A stretch of DNA of 64,000 bases, taken from Oscillospiraceae bacterium. GTDB taxonomy: Bacteria; Bacillota; Clostridia; Oscillospirales; Oscillospiraceae. The notes beneath the pieces were generated by a model. It did not search any database, was not told where the DNA came from, and was given only the letters and a program-made list of their open reading frames with translations. The DNA lies in NCBI GenBank assembly GCA_009785525.1, contig WQWC01000003.1, positions 52,422 through 116,421 of the forward strand, read 5' to 3'. This document shows, one piece after another, positions 1 to 7,728 of the stretch. Numbering within the stretch: the first letter of the stretch is position 1; every line of letters starts with the position of its first letter. The position numbers and the translations under genes were made by a program.

Positions 1-283
1 ATTTAGGATCAACATAAACAGCGGTTATAAATGGTGTGAGCAAGTCAAGGTCTGTTGCCCAACCGTCCTTTTCCTCAAGAATACAAAACCCCGCATATTG
101 CGCACCAATGGTCATGGCAAAAATGGTATCCAAAGCATTGAAATCGTTGTGTTTTAACCTGTTTGCAACTATTTTGCCGACACCCCAGTCCCACGTTTCT
201 GCCCATTGTATTATACCGGAGCATTCAACTGTTTTATTACCAACAGGCAAAGCTGATATTTTCAATTTGTTTTCTATAATTCA
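1..283 (-). CDS. Partial CDS running off the window start; GNAT-like N-terminal fragment
   Basis: My minus-strand translation gives IIENKLKISALPVGNKTVECSGIIQWAETWDWGVGKIVANRLKHNDFNALDTIFAMTIGAQYAGFCILEEKDGWATDLDLLTPFITAVYVDPK, ending in a GNAT-like 'PFITAVYVDPK'. No ATG start is visible. Confidence 0.5.
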
Positions 284-381
284 CTACCCCCTAAAAATAT
301 CGCCACAGATGAAGATACAGACAACACCAAGGGCATCGCACCCTATGCAGGGGTCGATGCCCTCATAGGCTCACTACCGGA

Positions 382-699
382 TTAATAAATCTTCTCCAGA
401 AACGTAAGCTCACCCGGCTTTGCGCTCATGTCGTGCAACTTTGGAATCAGCTCTAAAAAATGCGGGGCTTGCATGTGTTTGTCGAGCGACGCTTGATCTT
501 CCCATGTCTCAATCATAATGAATTGCAGCGGATCGTCTTTAACCCTACACAGCTCGTACAGAATGCATCCGGAATCAAGAGCGTTTGTCTTTTCCACCAG
601 TTCTTTGGTTATTGCGAGGAAATCGTCCACGCACTCGGCCTTGATAAAATTCTTTGCTGTTAATTTAACCATTATTATTGCCTCCTGATGTAAAATCAT
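382..699 (-). CDS. Putative quinol monooxygenase / antibiotic biosynthesis monooxygenase (ABM) domain protein
   Basis: Length and pattern of YgiN-like ABM proteins (AKNFIKAECVDDFLAITKELVEKT...GCILYEL...FIMIETWEDQASLDKHMQAPHF). Likely start is the internal MVKLTAKNF. Confidence 0.85.
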   Translation of the reverse strand: MILHQEAIIMVKLTAKNFIKAECVDDFLAITKELVEKTNALDSGCILYELCRVKDDPLQFIMIETWEDQASLDKHMQAPHFLELIPKLHDMSAKPGELTFLEKIY

Positions 700-742
700 T
701 CCCCTCCTTGGAGGGGTGGCGCGTTAGCGCCGGGGTGGTTCG
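698..742. repeat. Single arm of a GC-rich palindromic intergenic repeat (family B)
   Basis: ATTCCCCTCCTTGGAGGGGTGGCGCGTTAGCGCCGGGGTGGTTCG; same consensus as the arms at 41751-41863 and 54626-54732. Confidence 0.7.
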
Positions 743-743
743 T

Positions 744-812
744 CCCCCTGTAGGGGCGGCCATTGGCCGTCCGTGATTGTTGGCCACGGACGCGCAATGC
801 GCGCCCCTACGA
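744..812. repeat. REP-like palindromic intergenic repeat (family A)
   Basis: CTGTAGGGGCGGCCATTGGCCGTCCGTG...CACGGACGCGCAATGCGCGCCCCTACG; near-identical copy in inverse orientation at about 30541-30621. Confidence 0.8.
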
Positions 813-907
813 GGTTTTGTTTTCAATAGAATGCTTGGGGGTGTTGACACAACACCCTGTAGGGGAGATTATCAATCGCCCGTGGTGCCGTCCGCCCCTA
901 CGGGCGA

Positions 908-1414
908 TTAGTACGTATCGTAACTTACAATTTCACTCAACTCTTTACGCGGGCGCAGCTCCGGGGATTCAGCGGGATAGCCCAGCGGTGTGAAGCCGAT
1001 TACCGTGACATCTTTCGGGATATCCAGCGCTTCTTTCACCTTGTCGGAATTGAAATGACCGAGCCAGCATGTGCCGAGTCCAAGCTCATGCGCTTCCAGA
1101 ATCATATACGACATGGCAATTGAAAGATTCACCGTTTCGGTCGGCTGGCCGCAATCCATGAAGCGATTCGCGGTGGCGCAGGCGACTATGGCGCACGGCG
1201 CTTGTTTTACCCAGGGTTGCTCATAAGACGCTTCAAAAAGCAAGTCTTTCTTCTGCTCATCGCGCACGACGATAAAGTGCCAGTTTTGGTCGTTCCTGGC
1301 CGATGGGGAAAGCCGCGCCGCCTCCAGAACCAGATTCAGCTTGTCTTCTTCCACAGGTTTCGGCAGATACTGCCTGATACTTTTTCTGGTTTTTATCGCG
1401 CTCATTACGTCCAT
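908..1414 (-). CDS. Nitroreductase family protein
   Basis: MDVMSAIKTRKSIRQYLPKPVEEDKLNLVLEAARLSPSARNDQNWHFIVV plus C-terminal GFTPLGYPAE; typical FMN nitroreductase. Confidence 0.93.
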   Translation of the reverse strand: MDVMSAIKTRKSIRQYLPKPVEEDKLNLVLEAARLSPSARNDQNWHFIVVRDEQKKDLLFEASYEQPWVKQAPCAIVACATANRFMDCGQPTETVNLSIAMSYMILEAHELGLGTCWLGHFNSDKVKEALDIPKDVTVIGFTPLGYPAESPELRPRKELSEIVSYDTY

Positions 1415-1435
1415 AAGTTGCCTCCTTAATGTTGT

Positions 1436-2719
1436 TTAGGCCTGTTTTGCAAGCCTTGCATTGTGCCGCTTGTCAGATGCTATCAGTATATACAGTACCA
1501 GCGCAAGGGCAAATAGTATCGCGCCGAGCCAGTATATGTATCGCAGTCCGCGAAAATCCGCCAGTGCACCCAAAAGCGGTCCGCCGGCGGCAAAGCCAAT
1601 GTCGATTGCCGTGAAAAACGCACCGGAAGCTGAGCCGCGACGTTGCGGAGATGTGCGTTGGAATACCATCGATTGAAATGTAGGGATAACAGCACCCTGT
1701 ACGAATCCGAACGGAAAACCTATCAGTATGAATGTCAACAAAGAATTAGCAAACGGAATTATTGCAATAAACGCAATCATGGCAATAAGTCCGGGAATGA
1801 TCACGATATCAGAACCGTGCTTGTCAACAACTTTGCCGAAAGTTAATCGGGAAATGACCATACCGATAGCGCTGGCGGTGAAGTACCATCCCGGATTTTC
1901 GATGCCTACGCCTTCTATTGCAAACCGTGCAAGAAAGAGCATTACACCGACAAGGCCCAAGTACATTAGTATAAGAACGGCTATCGGCGGGAAAAGTGCA
2001 TATTCAAAACCCAGAAAGGTTTTTGGTAGTGGTTGCGTGTCCTCAGATGGTGCTGCTGGCTCATCAGAGCCAACAGATTTCGGCGGAGTTTCGTCGATGT
2101 CCGCCGCTTGATTTGCAAGTGCGGACTTCTTACGTTTGCGTTCATAAGTTATGCAACAGTTGGCGATAAAACTTATTGCACATAATGCGCCGGAGATGAA
2201 AAACAGTAGTCTATAACTTTCCATAGTGCCAGGAGCGATAACGGCAAGCCCTATGGCAGGGGCAGCTGCCTGTGCTATCGTGCCGGAGAGACCGAATATG
2301 CCGATACCCTCCGCCATACGGGATTTTGGCAAAACATCAGCCGCCACGGCACCTGCGCAAGTGGAGTGCATACCGAAACCAATGCCTTGCAGGCCGCGGA
2401 TAATAAGCAGATACGGTATAAACCCTACCAGGCCGAATAATATACAGCAAACAACACATATGGCTGAGCCGATAATCAACTGACCGACACGTCCGAATTT
2501 ATCGGACAATATGCCAGACGCAGGGCGCACAAGAAGCGCCGTAAATGAATACACCGTTGTCAGCAGTCCGAACTGGATTGCTGTGCCGCCGATCGCCTCA
2601 ACATAAACCGCTAGCACAGCCGCGAAAAAAAAGTTCATAAAAGCCGTGCCGGAACCCGCAATCATCACAAGTATGTAGTCTTTTGAGACCAACTTGTCTT
2701 TTTTAACCGTTTCTACCAT
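1436..2719 (-). CDS. MFS transporter
   Basis: About 12 hydrophobic segments; LVRPASGILSDKFGRVGQLIIG MFS motif. Confidence 0.93.
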   Translation of the reverse strand: MVETVKKDKLVSKDYILVMIAGSGTAFMNFFFAAVLAVYVEAIGGTAIQFGLLTTVYSFTALLVRPASGILSDKFGRVGQLIIGSAICVVCCILFGLVGFIPYLLIIRGLQGIGFGMHSTCAGAVAADVLPKSRMAEGIGIFGLSGTIAQAAAPAIGLAVIAPGTMESYRLLFFISGALCAISFIANCCITYERKRKKSALANQAADIDETPPKSVGSDEPAAPSEDTQPLPKTFLGFEYALFPPIAVLILMYLGLVGVMLFLARFAIEGVGIENPGWYFTASAIGMVISRLTFGKVVDKHGSDIVIIPGLIAMIAFIAIIPFANSLLTFILIGFPFGFVQGAVIPTFQSMVFQRTSPQRRGSASGAFFTAIDIGFAAGGPLLGALADFRGLRYIYWLGAILFALALVLYILIASDKRHNARLAKQA

Positions 2720-2825
2720 AATCTATCATCCAATTTCGGTTAATCTCCTTTTTCGTCAATTTTTTGTAATCTTTTTGTCCGCCGGTGAATAGATTGAAGC
2801 ATACAAGCTTCAAAGGAGAAATGCA

Positions 2826-3086
2826 ATGGATTTAAGCTTTACATCCGTCGCCGCGATTACGGTTATCTGCTATCTTGTGGCTGAGATTGTGAAAGACACG
2901 CGGCTGAATAGTAAATGGATACCCGCGATATGCGGGCTTGCGGGGGCTGTTCTCGGAATTGCCGGAATGCACTTGATGCCAGACTTCCCGGCAAGCGATT
3001 ACTTAAACGCCGCCGCCGTGGGCATCGTCAGTGGATTCGCCGCGACAGGGGTACATCAGACGATAAAGCAGATCGGTGATAAGTAG
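2826..3086 (+). CDS. Phage-type holin (A118/Hol118-like)
   Basis: 86 aa with 3 hydrophobic segments (ITVICYLVAEIVKD, WIPAICGLAGAVLGIAGM, YLNAAAVGIVSGFAATGVHQTIKQI); SD AAGGAG at 2813-2818. Confidence 0.75.
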   Translation: MDLSFTSVAAITVICYLVAEIVKDTRLNSKWIPAICGLAGAVLGIAGMHLMPDFPASDYLNAAAVGIVSGFAATGVHQTIKQIGDK

Positions 3087-3291
3087 GGGACAGCCTCCCA
3101 GACGTTCCGCGTAAGACAAAAAGCCCGTAGGGGGAAGCGCCCCCGCGCATCCCGTTTTTGCGTTTTGCAATCGAACCCTGTAGGGGCGACCGTCCCGGTC
3201 GCCCGCGGGCGGTCAGGGGACGACCGCCCCTACGGGGGGCTGTTATAAACATTAGGGGACACAAGAACAGCGTCCCCTATAAAATACAAAT

Positions 3292-4548
3292 CTATTGCCG
3301 TGACATTACAAAGTCTTTAACGTCATCCCAAGAGTTGTACACGCCTTTTTCATGCATTTCTTTAAGCTGCTCGTCAGTGTAGCCGATCTCTTTTAATATT
3401 TCCTCCGAATGTTCCGCCAGCATCGGGCCGCGGGCGTAGGGGCGTTTATCCGCACCCTCGATACACACAGGCGGGCGAACCATTGTGCGCTTGCCGGAGG
3501 GGTAATCAACCTCTTCAAACACCCCAGCGGCCCAGGCTTGCTTGTCTTCAAGCACTTCTTCCCACACTTGGCAGACGGAGAATGGAATATCGCCCTCGGT
3601 CAGGATTTTTGACCATTCCTCAGCCGTTTTCTGCGCGAATGCGTCGCTGACGATTTGGACGAACTCACCGTGTAGTTTATTCTTGGTGATACTGGCCATC
3701 GTATAGCGCTCGTTACCGACCAGGTCTTCGCGGCCGATTAATGGCATGAATTTTGGATAAAACACGTCAAACGGCGGCATGGAAATTTGGATATACCGTC
3801 CATCCTTGCTCTGATACGTGTTGTTAAACGGATTTTCCGCCGTTTTGCGGCTGATTGGATAGACCTGTCCCAATCCTTTATACTGCGCAGCCTGGATGGC
3901 GATTCCCTGAACAAATACTGCGCTATGCAGCAGATTAACCGCGACTTTATCGCCCTTGCCCGTTCTCTGCGCGTTGAACAGCGCCGTCATAACACCTGCG
4001 GCCATGAACATGCCGGCGGTATGGTCGCCGATTCCCGGGATGAGGTTGACTGGCTCCGAATCTTTCTGATACGACGTACCCAAGAGTCCGCTGCGTGCCC
4101 AGAAAGCAGTGAAGTCATAGCCGGGCAGATCCATATCTGGACCCTCTTCGCCGTAGCCGGTGAACGAGGCGTATACAAGCTTCGGGAATCTGTCTTTTAA
4201 ATCTTCATAATTAAGTCCGAGTCTGCCCAATGCCTGCGGGCGCCAATTGGTGAGGAAAATGTCTGTATCCTCAAGCAATTTAAATAGTATCTCACGGCCC
4301 TCAGGGTCTTTCAGGTTTACGACAAGGCTACGCTTATGCGCGTTTTCGAGATCGAACGTCGTGTTTTCATACGGATCGCCCAGACGGCCTTCGGACGCGC
4401 CGTTAAAGCGGACGAGGTCACCGGATTTTGGCTCAATCTTTATGACTTCCGCGCCGAACTCGGCAAAATACCGTGCGCAGGCCGGCACCGCGATAAACGT
4501 GCTCATTTCTATTACTTTTATTCCCTCAAGTGGCTTTTTCGCGCTCAT
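3292..4548 (-). CDS. CaiB/BaiF (family III) CoA-transferase
   Basis: KPLEGIKVIEMSTFIAVPACARYFAEFGAEVIKIEPKSGD...RPQALGRLGLNYEDLKDRFPKLVYASFTGYGEEGP family signature. Confidence 0.95.
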   Translation of the reverse strand: MSAKKPLEGIKVIEMSTFIAVPACARYFAEFGAEVIKIEPKSGDLVRFNGASEGRLGDPYENTTFDLENAHKRSLVVNLKDPEGREILFKLLEDTDIFLTNWRPQALGRLGLNYEDLKDRFPKLVYASFTGYGEEGPDMDLPGYDFTAFWARSGLLGTSYQKDSEPVNLIPGIGDHTAGMFMAAGVMTALFNAQRTGKGDKVAVNLLHSAVFVQGIAIQAAQYKGLGQVYPISRKTAENPFNNTYQSKDGRYIQISMPPFDVFYPKFMPLIGREDLVGNERYTMASITKNKLHGEFVQIVSDAFAQKTAEEWSKILTEGDIPFSVCQVWEEVLEDKQAWAAGVFEEVDYPSGKRTMVRPPVCIEGADKRPYARGPMLAEHSEEILKEIGYTDEQLKEMHEKGVYNSWDDVKDFVMSRQ

Positions 4549-4832
4549 TCTATGTTCCTCCTAATTTTAATTACCCCCGCCTTGACGGAGAGCAAAACAT
4601 TTGCGCGGGGCGAATTTATCTTCGCACACCCGCACGAGTATATTCATTGGAAATATTCTATTGTATATTGGCGGAGTTGTCAACTTTTCTGCACCTTTTC
4701 TTTGAAAATAACTATCCCCCGGCCGTTCATAGGCTGGGGGATAGGGGATATTTACTAAGTCTTATAACTGCGCGCAGGCAACCGGCCGTATCAGGGCGGG
4801 AAATACATGAAATTGCGAGCGTGGAACTAACT

Positions 4833-5054
4833 CTACGCAGCCCAAACGAACCGGACCAGCAAATATACAAGCAACATGGCAAATCCGACTGCCAGAATGG
4901 CGGGCAGCAAACCAAGGTATGCGCCCATGATCATCTTGAAAACCTCAACGCCCGTGAGCTTGATACTCTCTTTCTCAAGTGCTGGCTCCAAGTGTTCATT
5001 TTCAAGCGAGGTGTCGGGTTGTTCATTGTTTAAATTTTTATTTTCTTCATTCAT
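4833..5054 (-). CDS. Small acidic single- or double-TM protein at the 3' end of the opp operon
   Basis: 73 aa: charged N-terminus then MIMGAYLGLLPAILAVGFAMLLVYLLVRFVWAA; overlaps the oppF start/stop junction (5051-5054). Confidence 0.6.
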   Translation of the reverse strand: MNEENKNLNNEQPDTSLENEHLEPALEKESIKLTGVEVFKMIMGAYLGLLPAILAVGFAMLLVYLLVRFVWAA

Positions 5055-6658
5055 CGATCCAATTTATGATGACAAGCGACAAAATGCCCCTCGTCAATTT
5101 CCTCCAACAGCGGCGGGACCTGTTTGCATATGTCGGTGACATATTGGCATCTCGTATGGAATTTGCATCCCGGCGGCGGATTGACGGGACTTGGGATGTC
5201 GCCTTCAAGAATTTTCATCTCTTTTTTCGCGCCGGCGGCATCTGTGGTCGGAATAACATCTAAGAGTGCCGCAGTATACGGGTGCGCAGGGTGTGCGAAA
5301 AGCTTCGCCGCAGGGCTAAGTTCTACAAAACTGCCCAAGTACATGACGCCGACCTGGTCGCTGATATACTTGATAACCGACAAATCATGCGAGATGAACA
5401 AATACGACAGGTTTGATTTTTCGCGCAAGTCCTGCAACAGGTTGATAATCTGCGATTGTATTGACACGTCCAGTGCACTGACAGCTTCGTCGCACACGAC
5501 AAAATGCGGCTTGACAGCCAACGCACGCGCTATGCCGATGCGCTGACGCTGCCCGCCGGAGAATTGGTTGGGATAGCGGTGCAGCATATAGGGCGCGAGA
5601 CCGCACTCTTCCATGACTTGTATGACCTGCTCTTGCTGGCGCCGCCCACTGCGTTTGAAAAACTTATGTGTGCGCATCCCCTCACTGATGATCTGTCCGA
5701 CAGTCATGCGCGGGTTAAGCGAACTGTACGGGTCCTGGAATATTATTTGCATATTATTGCGCATTAGCCGCATTTCACTATATTTCAGGAGCGCCAAGTC
5801 AATACCGTCACTGCGGTGTGCCTCGTGCTCGGCAAAAGCGGGGTCGTTTTCGCATTTTTTGCGCAAATCTTCAATAACGGTGTATTTGCTCTGCAGTAGT
5901 TCTCCGATACGGGCCTCCTTTTGCTCAAGAGCCGTTTTTGCTCGGAGCAATTTCTCACGGCGGGCGTCACTGCTTCTTGCAAAGTAAATACCGCGTTTGG
6001 GATTAAGGCTCAGAGTGAGGATAAGCCTGCCTTTTGGGAGGGTTTTTCGCATTTCGGCAAGTTCATAATCAATCTCGGCGATATCCAGCTCAGCTGCTTC
6101 AATACGGTGACGTGCGCGAACCCGTGCCTTGGCTACCGAATATAACTCACAGTATGCCGATTGAACGGCTTTTAAATCGGCGCTGATAAGCAGACCGCCC
6201 ATCAAATTGACAACGGGCAAATAAGCCGCCTCATACTGCTGCTTGGCGCGGTTGTGAGCATCAATTTTTGCAAAATCATCGGGGTCATTTGCCCATTCAT
6301 CGGCTTTTTTTTCATAAAGCGCAGCCAGCGAGGTAATTTTGGCGCGGCGTTTTGGCAGTGATTTGGCAAGTTGCTTTATATAGTACGGCGCAATATCGTC
6401 CAGAGTTTTACCGAAATACAAGATACTGCCTTGCGTCTGTTTATACAGTTGCAACAGCACACGCCCGAATGTCGATTTGCCGCAGCCGGATTCACCGACT
6501 ATGCCCAAAGTCTCACCATCGTAAATATTTAAATCAATTCCGTCATTGGCCTTGACGAACATGTTGCGTTTGCCGCGGACGGGGAAGTATTGTTTCAGCC
6601 CGCGAATCTTAAACAGGATTTTTCTGTCGTTTTCCATGTGTGATGCCAAACCTTTCAT
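5051..6658 (-). CDS. oppF: Oligopeptide ABC transporter ATP-binding protein (OppF-type) with a large internal insertion
   Basis: GESGCGKST Walker A, QIIFQDPYSSLNPRMTVGQ Q-loop, FSGGQRQRIGIARAL signature, VVCDEAVSALD Walker B; C-terminal oligo_HPY region with CKFHTRC. Insertion at about aa 86-293. Confidence 0.93.
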   Translation of the reverse strand: MKGLASHMENDRKILFKIRGLKQYFPVRGKRNMFVKANDGIDLNIYDGETLGIVGESGCGKSTFGRVLLQLYKQTQGSILYFGKTLDDIAPYYIKQLAKSLPKRRAKITSLAALYEKKADEWANDPDDFAKIDAHNRAKQQYEAAYLPVVNLMGGLLISADLKAVQSAYCELYSVAKARVRARHRIEAAELDIAEIDYELAEMRKTLPKGRLILTLSLNPKRGIYFARSSDARREKLLRAKTALEQKEARIGELLQSKYTVIEDLRKKCENDPAFAEHEAHRSDGIDLALLKYSEMRLMRNNMQIIFQDPYSSLNPRMTVGQIISEGMRTHKFFKRSGRRQQEQVIQVMEECGLAPYMLHRYPNQFSGGQRQRIGIARALAVKPHFVVCDEAVSALDVSIQSQIINLLQDLREKSNLSYLFISHDLSVIKYISDQVGVMYLGSFVELSPAAKLFAHPAHPYTAALLDVIPTTDAAGAKKEMKILEGDIPSPVNPPPGCKFHTRCQYVTDICKQVPPLLEEIDEGHFVACHHKLDR

Positions 6659-6695
6659 GTTCTAGAGTACAGCGGAGTATTTTTTGCGGGGTGGG

Positions 6696-7727
6696 TTACC
6701 CCTGTTTTCTGCCGCTTTTATCCGCGTAGAAACAGCGGACCTTATGACCGGGAGCTACTTCCATGAGAGCGGGGTGCTCCTGTTCGCACTTTTCGGTGCG
6801 GTGCTTGCATCTGGGCGCGAAATTACAGCCGACTGGCAAATCAAGCGGATGCGGCACCGCGCCGGGAATTGCCTCCAATCGCACGCCTGCGGGAGTATCC
6901 AGCCGCGGGATGGAGTGCATCAGTCCATCGGTATACGGGTGACTGTATCTGTCCCCCTGGAAAATCATTGCGCTTTCCGCCATTTCAACCACCTCGCCGC
7001 AGTACATGACGACCACGTCATCCGCCATTTGGTTGACAACGCCCAAGTCATGCGTGATGAACAAAATGCTTGTACCCTTTTCGGCTTTAAGCTCGTTCAT
7101 CAGTTTCAGCATTTGCGCCTGAATGGTGACATCCAGCGCGGTGGTCGGCTCATCGGCGATGAGAATATCGGGCTTGCACGCCAATGCCATAGCTATCATC
7201 ACGCGCTGGCGCATACCACCTGAGAGCTGGAACGGATATTGCTTCGCCACGCGTTCCGGATTCGGTATTTTTACGTCACTTAGAATCCTAACGACCTCAC
7301 GATTCGCCTGCCTCTTGCTCATATTCTGATGAATCATAAACGGCTCACGCAATTGACGCTCTACCGTAAAGACAGGATTCAGGCTGGTCATCGGCTCCTG
7401 AAATATAACACTGATTGCGTTGCCGCGGATTTTACGCATTTGCCGGTGGTTTAATTTCGATATGTCCTCGCCGCGTAAATATATCTCACCATCGGCGATA
7501 TAGCCGTTGGAGTCGAGCAATTTGAGTATACTCATCGCGCTGACTGATTTTCCCGAGCCGGACTCGCCGACTACGCCGAGCGTTTTGCCTGACTCAATAG
7601 AATACGACACGCCGTTGACGGCTTTGACAAGCCCGCGCCTGGTTTGAAAATATGTGTGGAGGTCGCGCAGTTCAATCAGGGTGGAAGTGTTTCCTTGCGC
7701 GGCACTGTTGATGATTTTCTCGCTCAT
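6696..7727 (-). CDS. oppD: Oligopeptide ABC transporter ATP-binding protein (OppD-type)
   Basis: GESGSGKSVSAMSILKLL, QEPMTSLNPVFTV, LSGGMRQRVMIAMALACKPDILIADEPTTALDVTIQAQ. Confidence 0.95.
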   Translation of the reverse strand: MSEKIINSAAQGNTSTLIELRDLHTYFQTRRGLVKAVNGVSYSIESGKTLGVVGESGSGKSVSAMSILKLLDSNGYIADGEIYLRGEDISKLNHRQMRKIRGNAISVIFQEPMTSLNPVFTVERQLREPFMIHQNMSKRQANREVVRILSDVKIPNPERVAKQYPFQLSGGMRQRVMIAMALACKPDILIADEPTTALDVTIQAQMLKLMNELKAEKGTSILFITHDLGVVNQMADDVVVMYCGEVVEMAESAMIFQGDRYSHPYTDGLMHSIPRLDTPAGVRLEAIPGAVPHPLDLPVGCNFAPRCKHRTEKCEQEHPALMEVAPGHKVRCFYADKSGRKQG

Positions 7728-7728
7728 A

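Noticed and set aside
36-368. 110-aa plus-strand ORF at window start
   Set aside because: Antisense to a more convincing GNAT-like minus-strand frame; no domain signature.
665-850. ORF 665..850 (-) and similar Pro/Arg-rich ORFs (3028..3264, 41699..41914, 54608..54790)
   Set aside because: They lie in palindromic intergenic repeats; composition follows the repeats, not coding selection.
2826-3086. Prophage remnant around the holin
   Set aside because: No integrase, structural, lysin or att-like repeats around it.
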